This document shows, piece by piece, positions 1-5,629 of a DNA stretch of 7,386 nucleotides. The notes beneath the pieces are model-generated. The model saw only the letters and a program-made list of their open reading frames with translations, searched no databases and was not told the DNA's origin. The position numbers were made by a program, and so were the translations under genes. The number at the start of each line of letters is the position of its first letter. The first letter of the stretch is position 1. The stretch is from Bacilli bacterium (GTDB taxonomy: Bacteria; Bacillota_I; Bacilli_A; RF39; UBA660): NCBI GenBank assembly GCA_028685445.1, contig JAQUDY010000047.1, positions 1-7,386 on the forward strand, in the 5' to 3' direction.

Positions 1-466
1 TAACAACTGCTGCTATGGTTATAGCTTCATTACCTCCTAACAGTTTTGTTGATTCAACTGCCATAGGCGTTGTAATTGATTTAGATAACAAAGAAAGCAT
101 AATGGTTTCATCTATTTTAAACAATTTACACAATAACATGACAGTCACAACAGATGCTACTATACTTGCTGTTGCTCCTCCAATAATAGGCAGAAAATTT
201 TTCATAATATCATTTCTGTTTTTATACAAAGGAATTGCAAGTACAACAACAATAGGTCCTAAAACACTTACTATAACTTCCCCACCCTTATTATATGTTG
301 AAAACGGAATTTTAAAAATAATTAAAAGTAAAATTATTAATATTGCAGCAAGCAATATTGGATTTAACGCAGCTGATTTAAATTTTTTGTTCATTTTATT
401 GCTAAACACATAAAACAATAATGTAAGTGCAATAAAAAACAAAGAAGTAAATATATCCTTAATCAT
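1..466 (-). CDS. lrgB: LrgB/CidB family membrane protein, C-terminus cut off by the window edge
   Basis: This is the integral membrane partner of LrgA. The family has been linked to control of murein hydrolase activity and cell lysis in Staphylococcus, and in Bacillus and some other Firmicutes to pyruvate transport. The first 155 residues can be read without a stop. Family hallmarks are visible: LGPIVVVLAIPLY at about residues 69-81 and the LLSKSITTPMAVE segment at about 126-138, a signature of LrgB proteins. At least four hydrophobic segments are present. Complete members are usually around 230 residues, so roughly the last third lies beyond position 1. The ATG at 466-464 overlaps the end of lrgA by 8 bases (ATGATTAA), which implies translational coupling. 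A purine-rich GGA sequence lies about 10 bases upstream. It is probably transcribed from the lrgA promoter. Confidence 0.93.
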   Translation of the reverse strand, partial: MIKDIFTSLFFIALTLLFYVFSNKMNKKFKSAALNPILLAAILIILLLIIFKIPFSTYNKGGEVIVSVLGPIVVVLAIPLYKNRNDIMKNFLPIIGGATASIVASVVTVMLLCKLFKIDETIMLSLLSKSITTPMAVESTKLLGGNEAITIAAVV

Positions 467-845
467 TTGTCTTTTTCCTTTCATTATATGAAATCAATAT
501 ATCTGTCACTTTGCTTGAAACAAACATAACACAAATACACGATACAACTAAAATAACTAGAATTTGAATTATACTGTCTTTAATCAGATAGTAAGAATCC
601 ATAAGCCCAACTGTGAGCGGAACAAAGAAAAATCCCATATATTTAATCATGAAATTTCCCGTTTCTTCTATCATGGAAAGTTTCAATAAATTAGTGTTTA
701 ATAGCAACAATAAAATAACCATCCCTATAATATTTCCCGGAATTACAATAAAATCTGAAATAAGACCACTTATGAAGTTCCCTGTAAAATAAATAAAATA
801 TATTATTGCAATTTGAATCATAACTTTAAAAATATTCTTTAGCAT
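459..845 (-). CDS. lrgA: LrgA/CidA family holin-like protein
   Basis: A small membrane protein of 128 residues, the usual size for the CidA/LrgA family. Members are compared with phage holins and act with LrgB at the cytoplasmic membrane, in autolysis control or metabolite transport. Four hydrophobic segments are visible at about residues 8-28, 32-50, 65-87 and 91-110. Family features include the PGNIIGMVILLLLL segment (about 36-49) and FFFVPLTVGLMDSY (about 72-85), where FxVPxxVGxM is typical of the family. The C-terminus is short and charged. The ATG at 845-843 follows a strong AGGAGG site (851-857). Immediately upstream is a near-consensus promoter, so this gene begins its own transcription unit and is not simply the tail of the surface-protein cluster. 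The lrgB start codon lies inside its last codons. The substrate cannot be told from sequence. Confidence 0.93.
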   Translation of the reverse strand: MLKNIFKVMIQIAIIYFIYFTGNFISGLISDFIVIPGNIIGMVILLLLLNTNLLKLSMIEETGNFMIKYMGFFFVPLTVGLMDSYYLIKDSIIQILVILVVSCICVMFVSSKVTDILISYNERKKTND

Positions 846-868
846 CTTATTCCTCCTGATATTTTAAC

Positions 869-897
869 ATTATAACTTATATTGGATGCAATGCCAA
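869..897 (-). promoter_or_regulatory. SigA-type promoter for lrgAB
   Basis: Read on the minus strand, a -35 TTGGCA (897-892) and a perfect -10 TATAAT (874-869) are separated by exactly 17 bases. Transcription would start near 862, leaving a leader of about 17 bases that includes the AGGAGG site at 851-857. The match is close to the primary sigma factor consensus. No operator for a LytR-type regulator was recognised. Confidence 0.8.
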
Positions 898-930
898 ACA
901 TATTTTTTATTATATTCTAAAACAAGACAA

Positions 931-956
931 AACCGCTGGGGACAGTCCCAGCGGTT
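931..956 (-). terminator. Intrinsic terminator ending the surface-protein cluster
   Basis: A perfect 10-base-pair GC-rich stem, AACCGCTGGG (931-940) against CCCAGCGGTT (947-956), encloses a 6-base loop. On the minus strand the second arm is followed by TTTTGTCTTGTTTT, the T-rich tail expected of a Rho-independent terminator. The plus-strand side lacks such a tail. It lies 12 bases past the stop of the SLH protein and before the lrgA promoter, so it separates the two transcription units. A shorter inverted repeat, GGGAC-A-GTCCC (939-949), is nested inside. Confidence 0.88.
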
Positions 957-968
957 CCTTCAAATCCT

Positions 969-2342
969 TTATAAATCTAATTTTGGGTAAATTATCTCAA
1001 TCCATAGTTCCGTCATATCTTCATTCCTAATATAAAGATGGCTGTTAATAGCTTCTTGCATTGCTTCGTAATACCACATTGTATCTAACAAGTCTGGAAA
1101 TACCATTGCTTCCTTTAATATATTTTCCTTATGTACTCCTCTTCCTAATACATTGTTTACCAGAGTTACAAATTCTGCTCTGGTTATATATTGATCTGGT
1201 TTAAATGTTCCATTGGGATATCCTTTCACCCAACCCTTTTCTGCTGCAGAATTGATATATTCAATTGCCCAATGACCGTCTATATCACTGAAACTGTTGC
1301 TTTGAGCAGCGCTTAGCTTATCAAATTTTGTTGCTATTGTAGCTAATTCTGCTCTTGTAATAGGATTGCCAGGTTTAAAACTCCCATCAAGATAACCCAT
1401 TATTATATTACCATTAGATAATGTAGCTATATGTTTTGTTGACCATCTACCAGAATTTACATCTGAGAAGTCCACATTTTCTGTTAATACGCTAATTCTA
1501 TAATTTGATTCCAGAAGTCTATAGAATACCGCTGCAACTTCTTCTCTTGTTATTAATCCTTCTGGTCTCACTGTATTGTCAGGGTAACCTTGTATGTATT
1601 GGAAATGATCTTCTTTATTTAATTCAGCCACAGGAACTTCTGAATCTTTGATTATTACGATTTCATTATCGTCATCATTATCATTGTCATTGTCATTGTC
1701 ATCATCATCAATTTGAGATTCCATAAGATTAATATATATGGGCATTTGAGCAGTTATAGATTGCAATTCGTTGCCAGCTTCAGGACTCATTTGCAATGTA
1801 TATTTTAAATCTACTGAATGACCTTTATCAATACTAAATTTATCATTAGAGCTTAGCAGATATCCTTGATATTGTTCATTATCTTCTATATATAGAATAT
1901 CTTTTAATTTAGTATATTCTAATATTGTTTTATCAAAATTAAATAGTACTCCTTTATTAACCTTGAGATTAACATTATTTATAAAAGAATCAAATACCTC
2001 ATTACTAACTAATGTACCGTCTGATTTTTTTAAATTATTAATTCCTATGGCTAATGTATGTACGTCTATTTTGTTAAATTGATTATTTATTCTAATAACA
2101 CCACTAATGCTGCCTATACCCTTTTCGGCATCCTCCTGTGAGCTTGGATATGTAAAACCATTAAATAAATTGCCATTTATTATACTGTTTCCATTATTAT
2201 TTATTGTAATTGTAATATTAGGTTCTAAATTAGTAAATGCAGAAAAAGTGTAATCAATTAAATTGCTGGCTATTATGCCTACAATTATTATTATAATTAA
2301 AAACCTAATTGCTCTTTTAAAAAGGGTACTATAAAGTTTCAA
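969..2342 (-). CDS. SLH-domain surface protein with a TasA/camelysin-like N-terminal domain
   Basis: A probable wall-anchoring protein of 457 residues. Residues about 10-29 form one hydrophobic signal or anchor helix preceded by Lys/Arg. The segment FSAF followed by TN just after it resembles the cleavage region of SipW-processed TasA proteins. Residues about 40-210 look like the beta-rich TasA/camelysin fold: the EAGNELQSITAQMPIYINL stretch (about 188-206) matches the conserved end of that family (AGNEYQG type). A linker of almost pure Asp and Asn follows (about 212-227). The C-terminal half carries SLH repeats: YIQGYPDNTVRPEGLITREE (about 249-268), FSDV to ITRAELATI (about 292-336) and FSDIDGHWA to ITRAEFVTL (about 351-394), plus a degenerate FPDL-containing tail. 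SLH repeats bind pyruvylated wall polymers in many Firmicutes. It is last in the cluster, 40 bases after the DUF5305 gene. The TTG start at 2342 is chosen because the GTG at 2351 overlaps the ribosome binding site. Confidence 0.85.
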   Translation of the reverse strand: MKLYSTLFKRAIRFLIIIIIVGIIASNLIDYTFSAFTNLEPNITITINNNGNSIINGNLFNGFTYPSSQEDAEKGIGSISGVIRINNQFNKIDVHTLAIGINNLKKSDGTLVSNEVFDSFINNVNLKVNKGVLFNFDKTILEYTKLKDILYIEDNEQYQGYLLSSNDKFSIDKGHSVDLKYTLQMSPEAGNELQSITAQMPIYINLMESQIDDDDNDNDNDNDDDNEIVIIKDSEVPVAELNKEDHFQYIQGYPDNTVRPEGLITREEVAAVFYRLLESNYRISVLTENVDFSDVNSGRWSTKHIATLSNGNIIMGYLDGSFKPGNPITRAELATIATKFDKLSAAQSNSFSDIDGHWAIEYINSAAEKGWVKGYPNGTFKPDQYITRAEFVTLVNNVLGRGVHKENILKEAMVFPDLLDTMWYYEAMQEAINSHLYIRNEDMTELWIEIIYPKLDL

Positions 2343-2350
2343 ATAAATCA

Positions 2351-2356
2351 CTCCTT
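2351..2356 (-). promoter_or_regulatory. Ribosome binding site that decides the SLH gene start
   Basis: AAGGAG (2356-2351 on the minus strand) lies 8 bases before the TTG at 2342-2340. The alternative GTG at 2351-2349 shares its first base with this site and so cannot be started from it. This moves the start three codons in from the longest open frame. Confidence 0.75.
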
Positions 2357-2382
2357 CTGATTACTAATTTATTTCTAACTTT

Positions 2383-3462
2383 TTAAATTTTTTCAGAAGC
2401 ACTTTCAATTACCGTTTCTTCTTTAGGTATTAAATATTCTAAATCAAAAACAAATATTTCATAATTATTTATAATAAAAAACTTGTTTATTTCTTTATAA
2501 TTTTCGCTATGTTTATAAAAGATAGGTTTATTTATTTCATCAGCTAGTCTAACTAAATCATTTATTGAAACTACATTTTTAGCATTAGATGTGTTTACAT
2601 TACTTGTTAATGCAACTAACCTAGCTCCATGTTTCTTAAATATATTATTTAGTGCTTTTTCTAGAGCATCCTTCTTAGGTGCATCTTTAGTAAAAAATAA
2701 TAAAAATATTAATCCTAAAACACTAATGCTTATTACTATTCCAATGAGTGTAACTTTATTTTTGTCTAAAGGCAATTGAACTTGGATAGTCTCTTCTATT
2801 GCCCCAGGTTTATCTATATTATTAGTTGTTATTTTAAATAGCGGAGTATTTAATGGAATAACTAGACTAGGAGAGATATTTTCTTCGAATGTTACTTTTT
2901 CTGTTAGTCCAGTGAAGTTTATTTCCATTATTAAAGTTAATGATGTATCACAGTTTATTTTTGTTGCTTGTATTGTTTCTTCTACAAATTTATTGTAATC
3001 AGTTAAATATAAGTTAACTTCTTCATTAATTGATTTACTTTCATCATTGAAACTAAAATTTTTATCTTGAACTATTGGATAATCTTTTTCCCATATGGAT
3101 ATAAAATTTTCTCCCTCATAAGTGAAGCCTGTAACTCTCGCTATTATATTATATTTTCCCTTTACTTCAGCTTCTTTATCTCCTAAGAATTCATAATTAA
3201 AATTTGTACTTAAATAGTCCACAAATTCAGTGATATATATTTTTTCAGGTCCTAAGGGGTTTTCTTTATATAAATTGTTGGGTTTAAGAAAGATTTGGTA
3301 ATTTACTGTACCTTTATTATTATAACTAAATAGTGTATTATTCTGCTCTTCATAGTTCGGAATATTCACTTCTCTGTATAATAACAGGGAACTAATTCCA
3401 ATTAATATAATTGTGATTACAATTAATGTAATTTTTAGTTTCTTATTTATCTTTAGTTTCAT
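2383..3462 (-). CDS. DUF5305-family membrane protein
   Basis: A 359-residue protein with one membrane helix at about residues 10-28, an outer domain of about 205 residues, a second helix at about 237-257 and a cytoplasmic tail of about 100 residues. The outer domain begins with a YQIFLKPNNLY motif (about 55-65) and LGPEKIYITEFVDYLS (about 70-85). The tail carries VVSINDLVRLADEINKPIFY (about 297-316) and FFIINNYEIFVFDLEYL (about 328-344). I recognise this pattern from memory as DUF5305, a family of unknown function found in archaea and Firmicutes, often near SipW-like signal peptidases. The layout suggests a protein that contacts surface subunits outside and something in the cytosol inside; that role is inference. 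It sits between the probable major subunit and the SLH anchor. The ATG at 3462 is preferred over an upstream ATG at 3498 because a G-run ribosome binding site lies 5 bases before it. Confidence 0.8.
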   Translation of the reverse strand: MKLKINKKLKITLIVITIILIGISSLLLYREVNIPNYEEQNNTLFSYNNKGTVNYQIFLKPNNLYKENPLGPEKIYITEFVDYLSTNFNYEFLGDKEAEVKGKYNIIARVTGFTYEGENFISIWEKDYPIVQDKNFSFNDESKSINEEVNLYLTDYNKFVEETIQATKINCDTSLTLIMEINFTGLTEKVTFEENISPSLVIPLNTPLFKITTNNIDKPGAIEETIQVQLPLDKNKVTLIGIVISISVLGLIFLLFFTKDAPKKDALEKALNNIFKKHGARLVALTSNVNTSNAKNVVSINDLVRLADEINKPIFYKHSENYKEINKFFIINNYEIFVFDLEYLIPKEETVIESASEKI

Positions 3463-3467
3463 TATAA

Positions 3468-3475
3468 CCCCCCCT
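3468..3475 (-). promoter_or_regulatory. G-run ribosome binding site of the DUF5305 gene
   Basis: AGGGGGGG (3475-3468, minus strand) ends 5 bases before the ATG at 3462. It is unusual in form but stands out in an AT-rich setting and fixes the start 12 codons inside the longest open frame. A similar G-run precedes the gene starting at 6287. Confidence 0.7.
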
Positions 3476-3502
3476 AAATTATATATCGTGCAACCCATTT
3501 AC

Positions 3503-3542
3503 AAAAACCCTTATGTAGTTTTAACCTAACATAAGGGTTTTT
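3503..3542 (-). terminator. Hairpin terminator or attenuator after the TasA-like gene
   Basis: A perfect 14-base-pair inverted repeat, AAAAACCCTTATGT (3503-3516) and ACATAAGGGTTTTT (3529-3542), encloses a 12-base loop. It lies 36 bases past the stop of the TasA-like gene and ahead of the DUF5305 gene. Each strand ends in a run of five T bases, so it could terminate in either direction. All neighbours are on the minus strand, so partial termination here would give more transcript for the major subunit than for the two genes beyond. Confidence 0.72.
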
Positions 3543-3577
3543 ACTAATCAATAATATTTTAAACTATTTTAATAATT

Positions 3578-4213
3578 CTATCTACCATTAAATTGATGTA
3601 CATTTGCATTTACATTCAAGAAATAAGTAACATCTTCAACAAAATTTTTTTCAGTTAATTTTGGTGAAAATTCCATTGCAAATTTTATTTTTTTAGATTG
3701 TGCTTCATAAGTATTGTCAGTACGTAATGTATCTACAAAAACTCCATTTCCATCATTTAAACCGTTAAGATAAGCTAATGCTTGAGCATAAGATCCTCCA
3801 GTAAAATTAGTATCTTCAATAAATGCACCATCATTATCAGCAAACATAATGCTATTACAACGAATTAAATTAATATTTAGGAAATTATGTTCATCAATTT
3901 TAAAATCATCAACAAATGCTCCTAAAGTTCCAGTATTAGTTAAAGTAAATTCAAAATCATTCTTAAGTCCTGGATAAACTCTTAGAAAAGTTATTTTCAT
4001 ACTATGTCCATCAAGTGCTGGAGTACAATCTGCATTTGGTTGATATTTAGTTTGATCGCCGTTAATATCAGCTGGTTCTACGAACATAACATCTAATTCT
4101 CCTGTATTTACTGTTGAAGTAATTGTTAATGCTTCACTCCAATATGCATAACCAGCGCCAACCAACATTACTGCTACTACTAGCGTTAAAGCTAATAATC
4201 TACTCTTTTTCAT
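3578..4213 (-). CDS. TasA/camelysin-like surface protein with SipW-type leader, probable major subunit
   Basis: A 211-residue secreted protein. The leader MKKSRLLALTLVVAVMLVGAG followed by YAYWSE is a SipW-type signal: by alignment with Bacillus TasA (cut before FND) the likely cleavage is after Ala23, giving a mature N-terminus of YWSEALTITSTVNTGELDV. The STVNTGELDV segment corresponds to the conserved first strand of this fold. A VYPGLKND segment followed by TNTGT (about 79-96) is shared with the cargo protein starting at 7009. Two cysteines (63 and 119) could pair; this is unproven. Of nine isoleucine codons seven are ATT, and two arginines use CGT, a bias fitting high expression. A strong AAGGAG site lies 8 bases before the ATG. 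It has its own candidate promoter upstream and a strong hairpin downstream. TasA relatives assemble into extracellular fibres; fibre formation here is inferred. Confidence 0.85.
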   Translation of the reverse strand: MKKSRLLALTLVVAVMLVGAGYAYWSEALTITSTVNTGELDVMFVEPADINGDQTKYQPNADCTPALDGHSMKITFLRVYPGLKNDFEFTLTNTGTLGAFVDDFKIDEHNFLNINLIRCNSIMFADNDGAFIEDTNFTGGSYAQALAYLNGLNDGNGVFVDTLRTDNTYEAQSKKIKFAMEFSPKLTEKNFVEDVTYFLNVNANVHQFNGR

Positions 4214-4264
4214 TTTTATTTCTCCTTTTTAAATTTAAATTTTTATGTATCTTTCATAATTCAT

Positions 4265-4270
4265 ATTATA
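4265..4270 (-). promoter_or_regulatory. Candidate -10 element of an internal promoter for the TasA-like gene
   Basis: A perfect TATAAT (4270-4265, minus strand) lies about 52 bases before the ATG. At 17 bases spacing the -35 position reads GAGCAT (4293-4288), a poor match. A promoter here would therefore probably need an activator. The nearby palindrome at 4299-4312 would be centred close to -48 relative to a start near 4258, a usual place for an activator. Confidence 0.45.
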
Positions 4271-4298
4271 AATTAGGAAAAATTTTTATGCTCCACTC

Positions 4299-4312
4299 GA
4301 AAGTATACTTTC
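4299..4312. repeat. 14-base perfect palindrome, candidate operator
   Basis: GAAAGTATACTTTC reads the same on both strands. It lies in the non-coding gap between the signal peptidase gene and the TasA-like gene, upstream of the candidate -10 element. Its AGTATACT core recurs in the neighbouring inverted repeat at 4323-4341. It is a plausible dimer binding site, possibly for the response regulator encoded at the head of the cluster. Confidence 0.5.
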
Positions 4313-4322
4313 TAATGAACCT

Positions 4323-4341
4323 TAGTATAATCTTTATACTA
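4323..4341. repeat. 8-base inverted repeat TAGTATAA-TCT-TTATACTA
   Basis: Perfect 8-base arms (4323-4330 and 4334-4341) flank 3 bases. The arms share AGTATA with the palindrome at 4299-4312. It may be a second regulator site or an RNA hairpin just past the signal peptidase stop codon. Another pairing (AATCT and ATACT at 4329-4340 against AGTAT and AGATT at 4346-4356) uses part of the same bases, so the two hairpins exclude each other. Confidence 0.45.
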
Positions 4342-4355
4342 CTAAAGTATTAGAT

Positions 4356-5573
4356 TTAAAAAACTATATCATCTAAATCTATTTCTTTATCACTTTTAAT
4401 CAATAGTGTAGGCCAACCGATTTTTGGGATGGTATATTCAATGGTACCTTTTACATCTTGTGCTTCTACTAAATTACTATCTACTGCTGAGTTGTTATCA
4501 CCCTTTGTTCTAAATTTTATACCTTCTTTATCGTCATCAACAACTTCAATAATTCTATGAGATATAAGAATACTATCTCTTTTAAATTGAATTACATCAC
4601 CTTCCCGAAGAGCGTTTATTCCATCCATGTCCATTATCTTTTTTACTAATATAATATCTCCTGGTTTTATCATTGGCTCCATGCTTCCTGTAGCAATAAC
4701 TGAAGGATATATGGGAAAAACCCCAACTGCAAACCATATGATTCCTATAGATATAACACTTGTAAACAGCCATCCAACAGGACTCTCATCATTTTGTTCC
4801 CTCTTTTTAATTTGTTTAGTGGTATTTAAGTATATAGACTGCATGGTCATTTGAAAAAAAATAGGGCACATTATACCTATTAAAGCTGTTGTTATCCAAG
4901 TTAAATCAGGTAGAACTGGTGAAAGCCATTGAAATCCTTCTATGATTCCTAAATATATTATTGATAAAATAGGTCCACATAAAAATACTAAATATGTTGC
5001 AAAAAAATTATGAGAAAATTCTGGGATCATAAATTCAGCTAAAAATTGCACTAATTCTTTTAAATTTACTATGGATAAATACCTATTTATTGAAAATTTA
5101 GTTATTGTCATAAACAACGATATCAATACAAATATAAAATAGCTCTCTTTTTTAGCAAAACTATTAACTAAATAGCTCCTTATAAATTCTCTTCCTACTA
5201 AAGCAGAACCAACAAATGCAATGTTCATTAATATACCTTTTAATGTGTGAGAATATGGACTTTTACCTAATCCATCAATTAATCCGGCTAATAATGTAAT
5301 TACCACATAAATAATTCCAAAGTAAATTGTCCAAAATTTTAATGAAGATCTGTGTTTTAATTTTCCCATAGTCTTCATATGTGGAATTTTATAGACTATA
5401 ATTGCAACAATTACCCAAAGTAAAGGAGTAATTACATATGAAAATATATAACTATCAACATAATTAGTAATACGAGAATTTTCTAGAAAATATATTGATA
5501 ATAAAAGAATAATTAATAAAGTTATTCTTTTAGATGATATTCTTGTAGGTGAATATTTGGGGGTTGTCTCCAT
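4356..5573 (-). CDS. sipW: SipW-like S26 signal peptidase with multi-helix N-terminal membrane domain
   Basis: A 405-residue membrane protease. The C-terminal 120 or so residues are a type I signal peptidase (S26) of the Ser/His class found in SipW and the ER and archaeal enzymes: ATGSMEP with the nucleophile Ser297, ISHRIIEV with His339 in place of the usual bacterial Lys, and TKGDNNSAVD with Asp359 and Asp365. Ahead of it are about seven further hydrophobic segments (near 17-30, 43-62, 80-100, 112-127, 143-160, 190-212 and 226-242), and then the helix that leads into the catalytic domain (about 267-284). Bacillus SipW is only about 190 residues, so the N-terminal 260 are an extra domain. 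It contains a GREFIRSYLVN segment (about 127-137) and SPYSHTLKGILMN (about 105-117). It presumably cleaves the leaders of the cargo proteins encoded beside it. The ATG at 5573 follows a strong AAAGGAGG site (5580-5587). Confidence 0.92.
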   Translation of the reverse strand: METTPKYSPTRISSKRITLLIILLLSIYFLENSRITNYVDSYIFSYVITPLLWVIVAIIVYKIPHMKTMGKLKHRSSLKFWTIYFGIIYVVITLLAGLIDGLGKSPYSHTLKGILMNIAFVGSALVGREFIRSYLVNSFAKKESYFIFVLISLFMTITKFSINRYLSIVNLKELVQFLAEFMIPEFSHNFFATYLVFLCGPILSIIYLGIIEGFQWLSPVLPDLTWITTALIGIMCPIFFQMTMQSIYLNTTKQIKKREQNDESPVGWLFTSVISIGIIWFAVGVFPIYPSVIATGSMEPMIKPGDIILVKKIMDMDGINALREGDVIQFKRDSILISHRIIEVVDDDKEGIKFRTKGDNNSAVDSNLVEAQDVKGTIEYTIPKIGWPTLLIKSDKEIDLDDIVF

Positions 5574-5597
5574 TTTTCTCCTCCTTTAGGTAAGATA

Positions 5598-5629
5598 AAT
5601 AGTAGGATATTAAATAATATCCTACTATT
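5598..5629 (-). repeat. Intercistronic 14-base-pair hairpin before the signal peptidase gene
   Basis: AATAGTAGGATATT (5598-5611) and AATATCCTACTATT (5616-5629) pair perfectly around a 4-base AAAT loop. The hairpin includes part of the stop codon of the upstream gene and ends about 11 bases before the ribosome binding site of the signal peptidase gene. The sequence after it (TATCTTACC on the minus strand) is not a T-run, so it looks more like an RNA-stability or translation-tuning element than a full terminator. Confidence 0.6.

Noticed and set aside
127..137. CPBP/CAAX-type protease activity in the N-terminal domain of the signal peptidase (residues 127-137 of the 5573-4356 product)
   Set aside because: GREFIRSYLVN lacks the paired Glu of the EExxxR motif, and no second and third catalytic His motifs are convincing, so I describe it only as a polytopic domain of unknown function. 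The coordinates given are protein residues, not bases.
15..413. Open frame of 132 codons on the plus strand
   Set aside because: It is exactly antisense to lrgB, whose protein carries clear family motifs. The plus-strand product has no recognisable features.
1664..1712. CRISPR-like or direct-repeat array
   Set aside because: The repeats are 3 to 6 bases long, have no spacers and lie in frame inside a gene; they encode an acidic linker.
2591..2779. Plus-strand frame within the DUF5305 gene
   Set aside because: It lies wholly inside a well-supported gene on the other strand and has no family features.
3468..3502. Possible promoter for the DUF5305 gene (TATAAT near 3480)
   Set aside because: The -10 match is good but no -35 element stands at 16-18 bases; a TTGCAC lies only about 5 bases away. 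In AT-rich sequence a lone TATAAT is weak evidence.
4123..4353. Plus-strand frame of 76 codons across the gap before the TasA-like gene
   Set aside because: It starts inside the leader sequence of the TasA-like gene and its hydrophobic content is explained by AT-rich non-coding bases. No convincing ribosome binding site was seen.
4627..4854. Plus-strand frame within the signal peptidase gene
   Set aside because: It is antisense to the catalytic domain, which has all its active-site motifs, so it is a shadow.
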